Assembly (NCBI GenBank): GCA_017503785.1
Contig: JAFVSK010000009.1
Coordinates: 1-45,113 of the forward strand
Origin: Clostridia bacterium
Lineage (GTDB): Bacteria > Bacillota > Clostridia > Oscillospirales > Acutalibacteraceae
DNA: 45,113 bases
Direction: 5' to 3'
Shown here: in pieces, positions 6,385-13,819 of the stretch
Numbering within the stretch: position 1 is the stretch's first letter
Layout of the letters: each line of letters begins with the position of its first letter
The notes under the pieces: model-generated
Told to the model about the DNA's origin: nothing
Seen by the model: only the letters and a program-made list of their open reading frames with translations
Databases searched by the model: none
Position numbers and translations under genes: made by a program

Positions 6385-7014
6385 ATGAAGAACGTATTGT
6401 TGGTAGGCGATTCTATTCGTTTGGGATACGATAAAGCCGTTAAAGCATCTTTGGACGGCAAGGCAAATGTGTATTTTCCGGAGGAAAACTGCCGCTTTGC
6501 TTCCTACGTGCTGCGCTACATACACGAGTATAAAGACTTGGTAAAAAACGGCGATGTTGACGTTCTTCACTGGAATGCCGGTTTGTGGGACTGCTTGCGC
6601 CTTTTTGAAGAGGAGCCGCATACACCCATCGACGTGTATGCGTATTATATTGATCGCATTTGCGTGCGCATCAAAAAGGTCTTTCCCCATGCTCGCGTGA
6701 TTTTTGCAACGTCAACGAGCGTTCAATCCGAGCGGATGTCGGTGAACTTTAAACGCTATAACGAGGAGATCGAACGCTACAATGAAGCGGCCGTAGCCGT
6801 TGTGAAAAAACACGGTTTCGAGGTAAACGATCTGTATGCGGTTTCCGTATCGCTGCCTGCAGAAGCACATTCGGATGCGGTGCATTATTACACACCGATG
6901 GGGACGGAAGCGTTTACAAAGCAGGTGTTATCCTATCTTGCTCCGGCATTGGAGCTGCAAGAGCCGATTTGTTACCGAGAATCGCTCTATACAAACAAAC
7001 CGATTGGTATTTGA
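6385..7014 (+). CDS. SGNH/GDSL-family hydrolase
   Basis: 209 aa. Block I is VLLVGDSIRLGYD (about 4-16) with the catalytic Ser in GDS; the conserved Gly/Asn block is HWNAGLWDC (about 62-70). The C-terminal Asp-His pair is probably in SDAVHYYTPMG (about 163-173). No signal peptide, so cytoplasmic deacylation of a small sugar ester is plausible. It is followed after 20 nt by a NodB-type deacetylase and then an EEP-fold enzyme, suggesting a small gene set acting on one modified sugar or polymer; this is inference. Confidence 0.8.
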   Translation: MKNVLLVGDSIRLGYDKAVKASLDGKANVYFPEENCRFASYVLRYIHEYKDLVKNGDVDVLHWNAGLWDCLRLFEEEPHTPIDVYAYYIDRICVRIKKVFPHARVIFATSTSVQSERMSVNFKRYNEEIERYNEAAVAVVKKHGFEVNDLYAVSVSLPAEAHSDAVHYYTPMGTEAFTKQVLSYLAPALELQEPICYRESLYTNKPIGI

Positions 7015-7034
7015 ACAGCAATAGGAGTGATACG

Positions 7035-7892
7035 ATGCGTGCCATGTTTATGAGGTATCCCGGAGGGAAAGCCAAGGCCGTTACGTTCAGCTACGACGAC
7101 GGTGTTCCGCAGGATAAACGCCTGGCGGCCATGTTTGATGAATACGGTTTAAAAGCAACCTTTAATTTCAATAGCGATAAATCTCGGAGTGTTTCGTTTT
7201 CCAAGGAAGAAATTCACGAGTATTTTCTCTCAAAGGGGCACGAAATTGCCGTTCACGGCGCTTTCCACCGAGCGAACGGTCATTTGCGGCCGATCGAGGG
7301 AATACAAGACGTGCTGGATTGCCGGTTGGAGCTGGAGGAAAAATGCGAGCGTATTATCCGAGGGATGGCGTATCCGGATAGTGGAATACGGCGAATGGGA
7401 AACTTGGGAACCTATGAGCAGATCAAAAATTATCTCACAGAGTTGGATATTGCGTATGCCAGAACCTTAGGCGGCGACAACGATACCTTTCATCTGCCGG
7501 AGGATTTCCATGCGTGGATGCCCACGGCTCATCATAACAACCCTCATATTATGGAGTACATTGTTAAGTTTTTGGAAACGGATCTGTCGTCGAACGTGTA
7601 CTACGCTAGGCGCGCGTCGATTTTGCTCTATATTTGGGGACATAGCTATGAGCTCGATAGGGAAAATAACTGGGAGCATATGGAAGCAATTTGCAAAAAG
7701 CTGGCTGCCAACGAGGAACTGTGGTATGCTACCAATATAGAAATATACGATTACGTGCAGGCGTATAAGCAGTTGCAATACAGCGCCGACGGACGTATGA
7801 TTTACAATCCTACGGTACTGACAATCTGGCTTGATGTCGACGGTGTGCTGTACAGCGTGCCGTCCGGCAAGACGATTCGTATAGAAGGTTAA
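7035..7892 (+). CDS. Polysaccharide deacetylase (NodB) family protein
   Basis: 285 aa. Motif 1 is TFSYDDG (Asp21-Asp22, catalytic base and metal ligand) and motif 2 is HGAFH (His74 and His78, the H-x3-H metal site). The C-terminal half contains the WGHSYELD segment often seen in deacetylase-like proteins that lack a secretion signal. No signal peptide is visible. The ATG at 7035 is set by AGGAGTG 6-7 nt upstream; an earlier in-frame start would overlap the preceding gene. Likely substrate an N- or O-acetylated sugar; not determinable here. Confidence 0.82.
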   Translation: MRAMFMRYPGGKAKAVTFSYDDGVPQDKRLAAMFDEYGLKATFNFNSDKSRSVSFSKEEIHEYFLSKGHEIAVHGAFHRANGHLRPIEGIQDVLDCRLELEEKCERIIRGMAYPDSGIRRMGNLGTYEQIKNYLTELDIAYARTLGGDNDTFHLPEDFHAWMPTAHHNNPHIMEYIVKFLETDLSSNVYYARRASILLYIWGHSYELDRENNWEHMEAICKKLAANEELWYATNIEIYDYVQAYKQLQYSADGRMIYNPTVLTIWLDVDGVLYSVPSGKTIRIEG

Positions 7893-7910
7893 TAAACGGA
7901 GGTGCTTACC

Positions 7911-8768
7911 ATGATTCGATTGATGACTCACAACGTATGGAACTGCGACAACAATCATCCCGCTTGGGAGGCTAAGGGGGAGGATTGTTCGGCTGCGGCG
8001 CGAATTGACGGTCTTATCCAAATTTACCGCGATACACAACCGGATATCATCGGCTGTCAGGAGGTTTCCGGCCTGATGGCGGATCTGTTGAAAGAGCGCA
8101 GTCACGAGGCAGGGCTGGACTACACGCTCATTTGGGGGCGCTACACGCCCATTTTGTATCGTGCCGATAAATTTGAACTGGTGGATTCGGCGTTTGGTAC
8201 CTATCCGGAGCATATCGAGGGCTTTGAGGGGACGTTTAACGATGTGCGCTCGAAGGCGTGGAATTTGGGTGTGTTCCGCGAAAAGGCGAGCGGTAAGCTG
8301 TTTATTTTTTGCACCACGCATTTGTGGTGGAAATCCGGTGATGTGAGCAAAAACATGTCCGCCCCCGATTCTTACCAGGCTTTTTCCAATGAGGCGAGAG
8401 AATATCAGATCGCATTGCTGGTAAAAAAAGCGCTGGAATACCGCGAAAAGTACGGATGCCCCGTTGTGCTGGTGGGTGATTTGAATACCGATTATAACTC
8501 CAAGGCGGTGGCGCATTTGTTTGCCAACGGGTTCCGCCACGCGCACGATATCGCTACGGAGTATGCCGAAGAAAGCGTGGGGTATCATTATTGTTTCCCT
8601 GCGGGTTACGAGAAGCAGTATTACGACAAGCCGTTTGAATGGGCGATCGATCATATCGTACTGCTGGGCGAGCCCGAGGGCGCTGTGAAGCGTTTCGAGC
8701 GCTATTCGCCCGACTATTATTTGCCGATCTCCGATCATTCGCCGGCATACATTGATTTAGAACTTTAA
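7911..8768 (+). CDS. Endonuclease/exonuclease/phosphatase-fold enzyme
   Basis: 285 aa of the EEP superfamily (DNase I-like fold). Motifs in order are MTHNVWNCDNN (N-terminal metal Asn, about 5-15), DIIGCQEVSG (metal Glu), TTHLWWKSGD (catalytic His region), VVLVGDLNTDYNS (Asp/Asn pair) and the terminal ISDHSPAYIDLEL with Asp-His. Members include nucleases, phosphodiesterases and inositol or sphingolipid phosphatases, so the substrate is open. The ATG at 7911 follows ACGGAGG by 7-8 nt; the in-frame GTG at 7902 is inside that site. It ends an apparent operon of SGNH hydrolase, deacetylase and this gene. Confidence 0.85.
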   Translation: MIRLMTHNVWNCDNNHPAWEAKGEDCSAAARIDGLIQIYRDTQPDIIGCQEVSGLMADLLKERSHEAGLDYTLIWGRYTPILYRADKFELVDSAFGTYPEHIEGFEGTFNDVRSKAWNLGVFREKASGKLFIFCTTHLWWKSGDVSKNMSAPDSYQAFSNEAREYQIALLVKKALEYREKYGCPVVLVGDLNTDYNSKAVAHLFANGFRHAHDIATEYAEESVGYHYCFPAGYEKQYYDKPFEWAIDHIVLLGEPEGAVKRFERYSPDYYLPISDHSPAYIDLEL

Positions 8769-8890
8769 ATATTGAATAAAGGAAATATATTCGTCAAGAA
8801 AAACAATATTTTTTGTTGCAGTTTCGGGTGGCTTTTTTAATCGTTCTGTGTTATGCTTTGCTTAATTCAAGTATGAACGGAGAATGCTTT

Positions 8891-10015
8891 GTGAAAAAGG
8901 TAGTAGCGCTGTTGCTGATTGCGGCGATGCTGTTCACGGTTACGGCGTGCGGCGACACGAACGCTGCAAGTAAGGCTGAGTTTGAGCAGCTGTTGGTCGA
9001 GCGGAATGTGCCCGAGCTGCTTTCCCGTGAGGAAATGCTGAACGTGCTGCAAACGCAGGTGTACGGCAAGATGCCGCCGGCAATGGAGGATCAATATTTC
9101 TCGGTACAGGAGAATACCATTGATAATTACTGCGGCGGTAAGGCGGTACATCACAAAGTGTTTGCACGGGGTACCATTAACGGCAAGGGCTACGGCTTTG
9201 GCTTTAGCGTGGTGCTGCCGACAACCGAGGGTAAGCATCCGTTTTTTGTACATATCAAATTCAGCGGCAACGCGACCGACAGTCAACAGCCCACCGAGGA
9301 ATTGGTGGATAACGGCTTTGCCGTGTTGTCTTTCAATTACGAGGCGGTTACCAGCGACGATTCCGATTTTACCGACGGCTTGGCCGGCGTGTTGTATGAG
9401 GACGGCGTGCGTGTAAACGACGATGATCCGGGTAAGATCGCCATGTGGGCGTGGGCGGCACAGCGCGTGATGGATTATGCCGAAACGCGTGAGGATGTGT
9501 TGGATCTTGATCGTGCGATCGTTTGCGGTCATTCGCGGCTGGGAAAAACGGCGTTGCTGGCGGCAGCCACCGACGAACGGTTCACCTTTGCCTATTCCAA
9601 CAACTCCGGTTGCAGCGGCGCGGCGCTCTCGCGCGGTAAGGAAGGCGAGGATCTGGAGCGTATTCATAAGACTGCCTCGTATTGGTTCTGCAAAAACTAT
9701 AAGCAGTATATCGGTAAGGAAGAAACGCTGCCGCTGGATCAGCACTATTTGCTGGCAAGCATTGCGCCGCGCAAGGTGCTGGTGGGCAGCGCTTCCGAAG
9801 ACAAAACAGCCGATCCCATTTCCGAACAGCTGGGTTGCCTGGCAGCTTCGCCGGCATTCGAAAACGGATTCGTGTACACGGGCGTGGCACAGATCGGCGA
9901 TAAGTTCTTCGACGGTGATATTGCCTATCATCTGCGCAAGGGAAAACACGCCTTCACGCGGGACGACTGGCATCGCCTGATTGAATTTGTAAATTTGAAA
10001 ACCGAAAAGAAATAA
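8891..10015 (+). CDS. CE15-like (glucuronoyl esterase family) lipoprotein
   Basis: 374 aa alpha/beta hydrolase. A lipoprotein signal ends in the lipobox VTAC with Cys20. The serine is in CGHSRLGKTA (Ser215), matching the CE15 S-R-x-G-K signature; the SNNSGCSGAALSRG segment (about 236-249) resembles the CE15 acidic/Gly-rich block, and a late His lies in GKHAFTRDDWH (His353). CE15 enzymes cleave the ester between glucuronoxylan and lignin alcohols, but many bacterial relatives have other sugar-ester substrates. The GTG at 8891 with ACGGAG 8 nt upstream gives a correct signal peptide; the ATG at 8873 lies before that site. It is probably anchored outside the membrane. Confidence 0.8.
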   Translation: MKKVVALLLIAAMLFTVTACGDTNAASKAEFEQLLVERNVPELLSREEMLNVLQTQVYGKMPPAMEDQYFSVQENTIDNYCGGKAVHHKVFARGTINGKGYGFGFSVVLPTTEGKHPFFVHIKFSGNATDSQQPTEELVDNGFAVLSFNYEAVTSDDSDFTDGLAGVLYEDGVRVNDDDPGKIAMWAWAAQRVMDYAETREDVLDLDRAIVCGHSRLGKTALLAAATDERFTFAYSNNSGCSGAALSRGKEGEDLERIHKTASYWFCKNYKQYIGKEETLPLDQHYLLASIAPRKVLVGSASEDKTADPISEQLGCLAASPAFENGFVYTGVAQIGDKFFDGDIAYHLRKGKHAFTRDDWHRLIEFVNLKTEKK

Positions 10016-10017
10016 CG

Positions 10018-10052
10018 AAAACACCGCCGATCATCTGATCAGCGGTGTTTTT
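10018..10052. terminator. Terminator shared by convergent genes
   Basis: Imperfect stem ACACCGC-GATC / GATC-GCGGTGT (10021-10048) with T-run on the right and A-run on the left, between the CE15-like gene and the LysR gene. Confidence 0.75.
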
Positions 10053-10888
10053 TAACTGTTATTTTTTAAAAAGTCGACAAAGCTTTTTACGTTGCCGTAA
10101 TAGGCTTTGGCGTTGTAAAAGGCATATACGGTGTAGGTTTCGTTAAAATCGGTAACGTCCAGATTTTTAACGCCTTGGTGGTGGCTTTCGGCGCGCCCTA
10201 CGCCGATGCCGAGCCCTGAGGCAATGAGCTTTTCGTAACACTCAATATCGTTGCACAGTACCGATACTTGCGGAGTAAAGCCGGCGTGGTTGCAGGCCTT
10301 GGCAAGAATGCGGTGCATATTGCTGTCGTGTCCCATGGAAATGAACGGGCGGTTGCATAACTGTCGCAGCTGCAGCGCTTTATCGCACAACGGATCGCCG
10401 GCGGAACACTTTAAGTGTAATCGCATGGTAAACAGCTCAAAGCGCTCGTAGTCGGGGTAGTGGTCATTTTCTTCGTCGATGATGATATCGTATTCTTCCA
10501 ACGCGGTTTCACCGAAATCAAACACCGTTTTAAAGGAAATATGCGGATGCTTGGTGCTGTATTCAATGATCAGGTCGGTGATGCGGCGACGCATGCCGCG
10601 CACCAACAGACGGATCTCGCGTTGATCGGCGTTATGGGTGGTGAGGGCGTCCACCGCATCGTCCAGCGCCGAAAACGCCGCACAGAGCGATTGCTGCAGG
10701 CGTTTGCCGTTGGCATTAAGCGTGACACGGTTGGCTACGCGATCGAACAGGCGGCAGTCAAGTTCGGTTTCTAAGCGTTTTATTGAGGCGGATACCGACG
10801 TGGTGGGGACTTGAAATTTGCGGGCTGTTTCGGCAAAATTTTCGGTTTTGGCGCTTTCGAAAAAGTAACGCAGCTGCAATAATTCCAT
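10052..10888 (-). CDS. LysR-family transcriptional regulator
   Basis: 278 aa. The winged helix-turn-helix covers about residues 1-60: LQLRYFFESAKTENFAETA followed by SASIKRLETELDCRLFDR. The C-terminal substrate-binding domain is of normal length. It is divergent from an ornithine cyclodeaminase-family gene with 120 bp between them. Its own promoter reads TTGCAC (10935-10940), 17 bp, TATGCT (10912-10917) on the minus strand, beside but not overlapping the opposite promoter. It probably controls the neighbour in response to an amino acid-like ligand; that is inference from position. Confidence 0.88.
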   Translation of the reverse strand: MELLQLRYFFESAKTENFAETARKFQVPTTSVSASIKRLETELDCRLFDRVANRVTLNANGKRLQQSLCAAFSALDDAVDALTTHNADQREIRLLVRGMRRRITDLIIEYSTKHPHISFKTVFDFGETALEEYDIIIDEENDHYPDYERFELFTMRLHLKCSAGDPLCDKALQLRQLCNRPFISMGHDSNMHRILAKACNHAGFTPQVSVLCNDIECYEKLIASGLGIGVGRAESHHQGVKNLDVTDFNETYTVYAFYNAKAYYGNVKSFVDFLKNNS

Positions 10889-10958
10889 AACGATCTCTCC
10901 TTACATCAATCAGCATACCACACTTTTAACGATGGTGCAAGTACATTTTAGGCAATTA

Positions 10959-10987
10959 TTTACAGTTGTGTATGGGCGTGCTACAAT
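10959..10987 (+). promoter_or_regulatory. Promoter of the ornithine cyclodeaminase-family gene
   Basis: TTTACA (10959-10964), 17 bp, TACAAT (10982-10987), followed by AAGGGAG before the ATG at 11009. Confidence 0.65.
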
Positions 10988-11008
10988 AGCGTCAAGGGAG
11001 ATGAGATA

Positions 11009-12028
11009 ATGGATGTAAAAATGCTGTTTTTGAACAACAAGGCAATGGATGAAACCGGTGCTTCCGATATGAAGGCGGTTATGCGTGACGTGGAGCAGGT
11101 GTATATCCTCAACCAGCAGGGCGACGTGATCAACCCCGGTAAATGTGTGCTTCGCTGGGGTAAAACGGTGGAAGATGAAAACGTGATGGGGCGTATTAAT
11201 GCAATGCCCGGCTATATCGGCGGCGAGTACGATATGGCGGGTATCAAATGGATCGGCAGCGGCCCGATGAACTACAAGCAAGGCTTGCCGCGTGCGAGCG
11301 TGACGATCATTCTGAACGATCCCGATACGAAGCTTCCCATCTGCGTGGCAGACGGCACGGCAATCAGTACCATGCGTACCGGTGCTTCCGGCGGTGTGGC
11401 CATTCAGTATTTGGCCAAAAGCGATGCCGCGGTGATGACCATTTGCGGCGCGGGCGCACAAGCGCCGACGCAGCTGGAAGCGGCGCTGCTGGCGCGGCCG
11501 ACTATCCGCACGGTGTACGTGTATGATATTCGCCGCGAAAGCTCCGAGCGTTTTGCCAAGGCGATGAAAGAAAAGTATCCGCAGCTTACGCTGATTCCCA
11601 CCGACGACGTGGAAGCGGCAACGCGTTGCAGCGATATTATCGACTGTGTAACGCTGGCCAGTGAGCCGTTTATCAAGGGCGAATGGCTGAAAAAGGGCGC
11701 ACTGGTGATGAATATGGCTGACTACGAGGTGGATAACGAGTGCGTTAAGCGTGCCGATAAATTGGTGGTGGACTATTGGGAAAACGTGAAGCACCGCATG
11801 ATCAGCACGGTGGCGTTGATGTGGCGTGACGGCTTGCTGAAGGATGAGGATATTCACGCCGAGCTGGGTGAGATTTTGCTTGGCACCAAGGCTCCGCGCG
11901 AAAGCGATGATGAGATCATTTATTTCAACGCGGTTGGTGCAGGTATTATGGATATTGCCGTGGCAGCACGCTGCTATCGCAACGCCAAAGCATCCGGTAA
12001 GGGAATCACGTTACCGTATTGGGAATAA
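11009..12028 (+). CDS. Ornithine cyclodeaminase / mu-crystallin family protein
   Basis: 339 aa. The N-terminal domain carries INAMPGYIGGEYDMAGIKW (about 68-86), which includes the conserved substrate Lys, and TGASGGVAIQYLA before the Rossmann domain; the dinucleotide loop is CGAGAQAPTQ (about 149-158). The family covers ornithine cyclodeaminase, alanine and other amino acid dehydrogenases, ketimine reductases and siderophore-precursor enzymes, so the reaction is NAD(P)-dependent imine or amino acid chemistry, specificity unknown. A longer-than-usual C-terminus resembles the subfamily some databases label tyramine oxidase subunit B, a name I would not trust for function. It is regulated most likely by the divergent LysR protein. 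Confidence 0.82.
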   Translation: MDVKMLFLNNKAMDETGASDMKAVMRDVEQVYILNQQGDVINPGKCVLRWGKTVEDENVMGRINAMPGYIGGEYDMAGIKWIGSGPMNYKQGLPRASVTIILNDPDTKLPICVADGTAISTMRTGASGGVAIQYLAKSDAAVMTICGAGAQAPTQLEAALLARPTIRTVYVYDIRRESSERFAKAMKEKYPQLTLIPTDDVEAATRCSDIIDCVTLASEPFIKGEWLKKGALVMNMADYEVDNECVKRADKLVVDYWENVKHRMISTVALMWRDGLLKDEDIHAELGEILLGTKAPRESDDEIIYFNAVGAGIMDIAVAARCYRNAKASGKGITLPYWE

Positions 12029-12032
12029 ACAA

Positions 12033-12058
12033 AAAAGACCGCGAAGGCGGTCTTTTCC
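12033..12058 (+). terminator. Rho-independent terminator after the ornithine cyclodeaminase-family gene
   Basis: AAAAGACCGC / GCGGTCTTTT stem with loop GAAG. Confidence 0.85.
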
Positions 12059-12135
12059 TTTTTGAACGACCTACAGGAAGGGCTTGCATTTTTTTGGCAG
12101 CTGTGGTATTCTCGTAGTAAAGGAGGATGAGTGTT

Positions 12136-12849
12136 ATGGAGGAAATGACAACCAATCAGGAATTTGTGCAGGAGGCTGAGGTCCAGTCCGTGGCCGAACA
12201 GCCGGCTGCGGCGCCGCAGCCGGTTTATCCCCAGGCTCAGCCGCAAGAGAAGAAGGACGGCGTGGTCAACTTCTGGACGTTCTTGGGGCTGATCGTTTTG
12301 TTCGCGATTCCCATTGTTGGGTTTATTGCGTGCATCGTGTTCATGTTTGCTCCCAAGAAGCAAAGCTTAAAGAACTATGCTCGTGCGATGATGGTATGGA
12401 TGGTTGCCAACGTGGTGTCGACCGTGTTGGTCGTATCGCTCGTTTTGTCCCTGCTCGGCGGTATGTTGTTGCCGTCGATCAACGAGGCGTTAAATACCGA
12501 ATTCGATAGCTTTGGCGAGGTGCTGAGCATTGCCGGTGCTGCTGCACGAGGCGATTACGGCAGCGTTCTTTCGCATTTTGAAGATCAATTGATCGATCAG
12601 ATGGGCGAGGAATACGCTCCCTTTGTGAAAGAGCTGTGCAGCGGCGATTATAACGATTTGTTTGCCAAACTGCAAAACGGCGACTACGATTCCATTGCCA
12701 ACAGTATCGAAAACGGCGACTACGACGGTTTGCTGGACACACTCGATAAAGAAACCGCCGATGAATTTGTTAAGGAAATCCAAGCGGCAGCCAACGGTGA
12801 CGTGTCGGATGCACTGAATGAGCTGAAGAACATGATCCCGACCTTTTAA
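12136..12849 (+). CDS. Two-helix membrane protein with C-terminal GDY repeats
   Basis: 237 aa. A disordered Glu/Pro/Gln-rich N-terminus (about 1-42) precedes two hydrophobic helices at about 47-70 and 88-114. The exposed C-terminal region contains four GDY motifs, at residues 139, 170, 182 and 194, the last three spaced exactly 12 residues apart with helical patterns such as GDYNDLFAKLQN and GDYDSIANSIEN. The perfect AAAGGAGG is directly adjacent to the ATG at 12127, so translation must begin at the ATG at 12136, 9 nt downstream. It stands alone between terminators. I recognise no characterised family. Confidence 0.7.
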   Translation: MEEMTTNQEFVQEAEVQSVAEQPAAAPQPVYPQAQPQEKKDGVVNFWTFLGLIVLFAIPIVGFIACIVFMFAPKKQSLKNYARAMMVWMVANVVSTVLVVSLVLSLLGGMLLPSINEALNTEFDSFGEVLSIAGAAARGDYGSVLSHFEDQLIDQMGEEYAPFVKELCSGDYNDLFAKLQNGDYDSIANSIENGDYDGLLDTLDKETADEFVKEIQAAANGDVSDALNELKNMIPTF

Positions 12850-12862
12850 ATGACGAAAAAAT

Positions 12863-12900
12863 GAGCAGGCAACCAAACGGTTGTCTGCTCGTTTTTTATT
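12863..12900. terminator. Terminator between convergent genes
   Basis: Stem GAGCAG-CAACC / GGTTG-CTGCTC (12863-12890) followed by TTTTTT; serves the plus-strand gene and partly the GH43 gene from the other side. Confidence 0.75.
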
Positions 12901-12902
12901 CC

Positions 12903-13808
12903 TTAAATTCTGTCGGGATAGCGCTCGGCGGTGATGATACCGTCTTTTACGTGCAGCTTGCAAATGCGAGCGGTGCGTTGTTCAACGTAGGTGTCGTCGG
13001 CAAGATCGCGATGGTCACGTGCGTGGTAGATCGCATAATATTGCCCTTGATATTTAATAACGCTGTGGTGGCCCGTGCCTTCCTCAAACTCATTTTTAAT
13101 GAGTACAGGGGAGAAGTGACCGTTTTCCGTGTGCTTTATAAATTCTACCTTGGTTAGATCGGGCTCGTTAGTTTTGGCAGCGGCGTAGCCAACGTGATAG
13201 GTGTCGTTTTGATAGTTACCGCCGCTGTACATGAGGTATTGCCAGTCGCCCTCTTGGAACCAAAAAGCACCTTCCAACGTGTAGTGGTTTTGATCCAGCA
13301 GAAAACGCTCCTCCTCAAAGGTGGGTACCAGCATCTCGCGCGGCTCATAGGCGGGAGTGTAAGGGTCGAGCAGCTTGTCGACAAACAAACGCGTACCCTT
13401 CAGTACACAGTTGGTGTTGTTCTTGGCATACCACAGGAATAGACCTGCTTCGGTTTCAACCACGTGGGAATCAATCGAGAAATGATCGTACAGACATTTG
13501 GGGTTGGTGAACGGACCCAGCGGAGATTTTGCCGACAATACGTGCATATACTGGCTTTGATTTTTTGCCCAACACGACACGTATAAATAATACGTGTCTT
13601 GATACCGAATAACCGACGGCGCCCAATAATCGCAGCGGTTATCAACGCTGCCGACAATGCCCTCAAAATGCCATTCGCCGAAAATGTCCGTTGCAGAATA
13701 GGCTTCCACGCCATCCATAGCCGTAACGTAAAGATAGAACTTGCCGTTGTCTTCAAAAATAAACGGATCGGGTTGATGCTTATCGGGTGTGTTAAAAGTC
13801 AGTTTCAT
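12903..13808 (-). CDS. Glycoside hydrolase family 43-type protein
   Basis: 301 aa, one five-bladed beta-propeller domain. Expected GH43 residues are seen: Asp14 in QPDPF (base), Asp113 in SIDSH (pKa modulator) and Glu179 in LEGAFW (acid). GH43 enzymes act on arabinofuranosides and xylosides. There is no signal peptide, so an intracellular role on imported oligosaccharides is likely. It starts 11 nt after the GH35 gene on the same strand with TTGAGGTG as ribosome site, and is almost certainly the second gene of that operon. The combination of GH35 and GH43 suggests side-chain removal from arabinogalactan- or galactoxylan-type glycans. Confidence 0.83.
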   Translation of the reverse strand: MKLTFNTPDKHQPDPFIFEDNGKFYLYVTAMDGVEAYSATDIFGEWHFEGIVGSVDNRCDYWAPSVIRYQDTYYLYVSCWAKNQSQYMHVLSAKSPLGPFTNPKCLYDHFSIDSHVVETEAGLFLWYAKNNTNCVLKGTRLFVDKLLDPYTPAYEPREMLVPTFEEERFLLDQNHYTLEGAFWFQEGDWQYLMYSGGNYQNDTYHVGYAAAKTNEPDLTKVEFIKHTENGHFSPVLIKNEFEEGTGHHSVIKYQGQYYAIYHARDHRDLADDTYVEQRTARICKLHVKDGIITAERYPDRI

Positions 13809-13819
13809 GTAATTTCACC

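Noticed and set aside
7467-8738. 423-codon open frame on the minus strand
   Set aside because: Antisense to the deacetylase and EEP genes, which have intact catalytic motifs.
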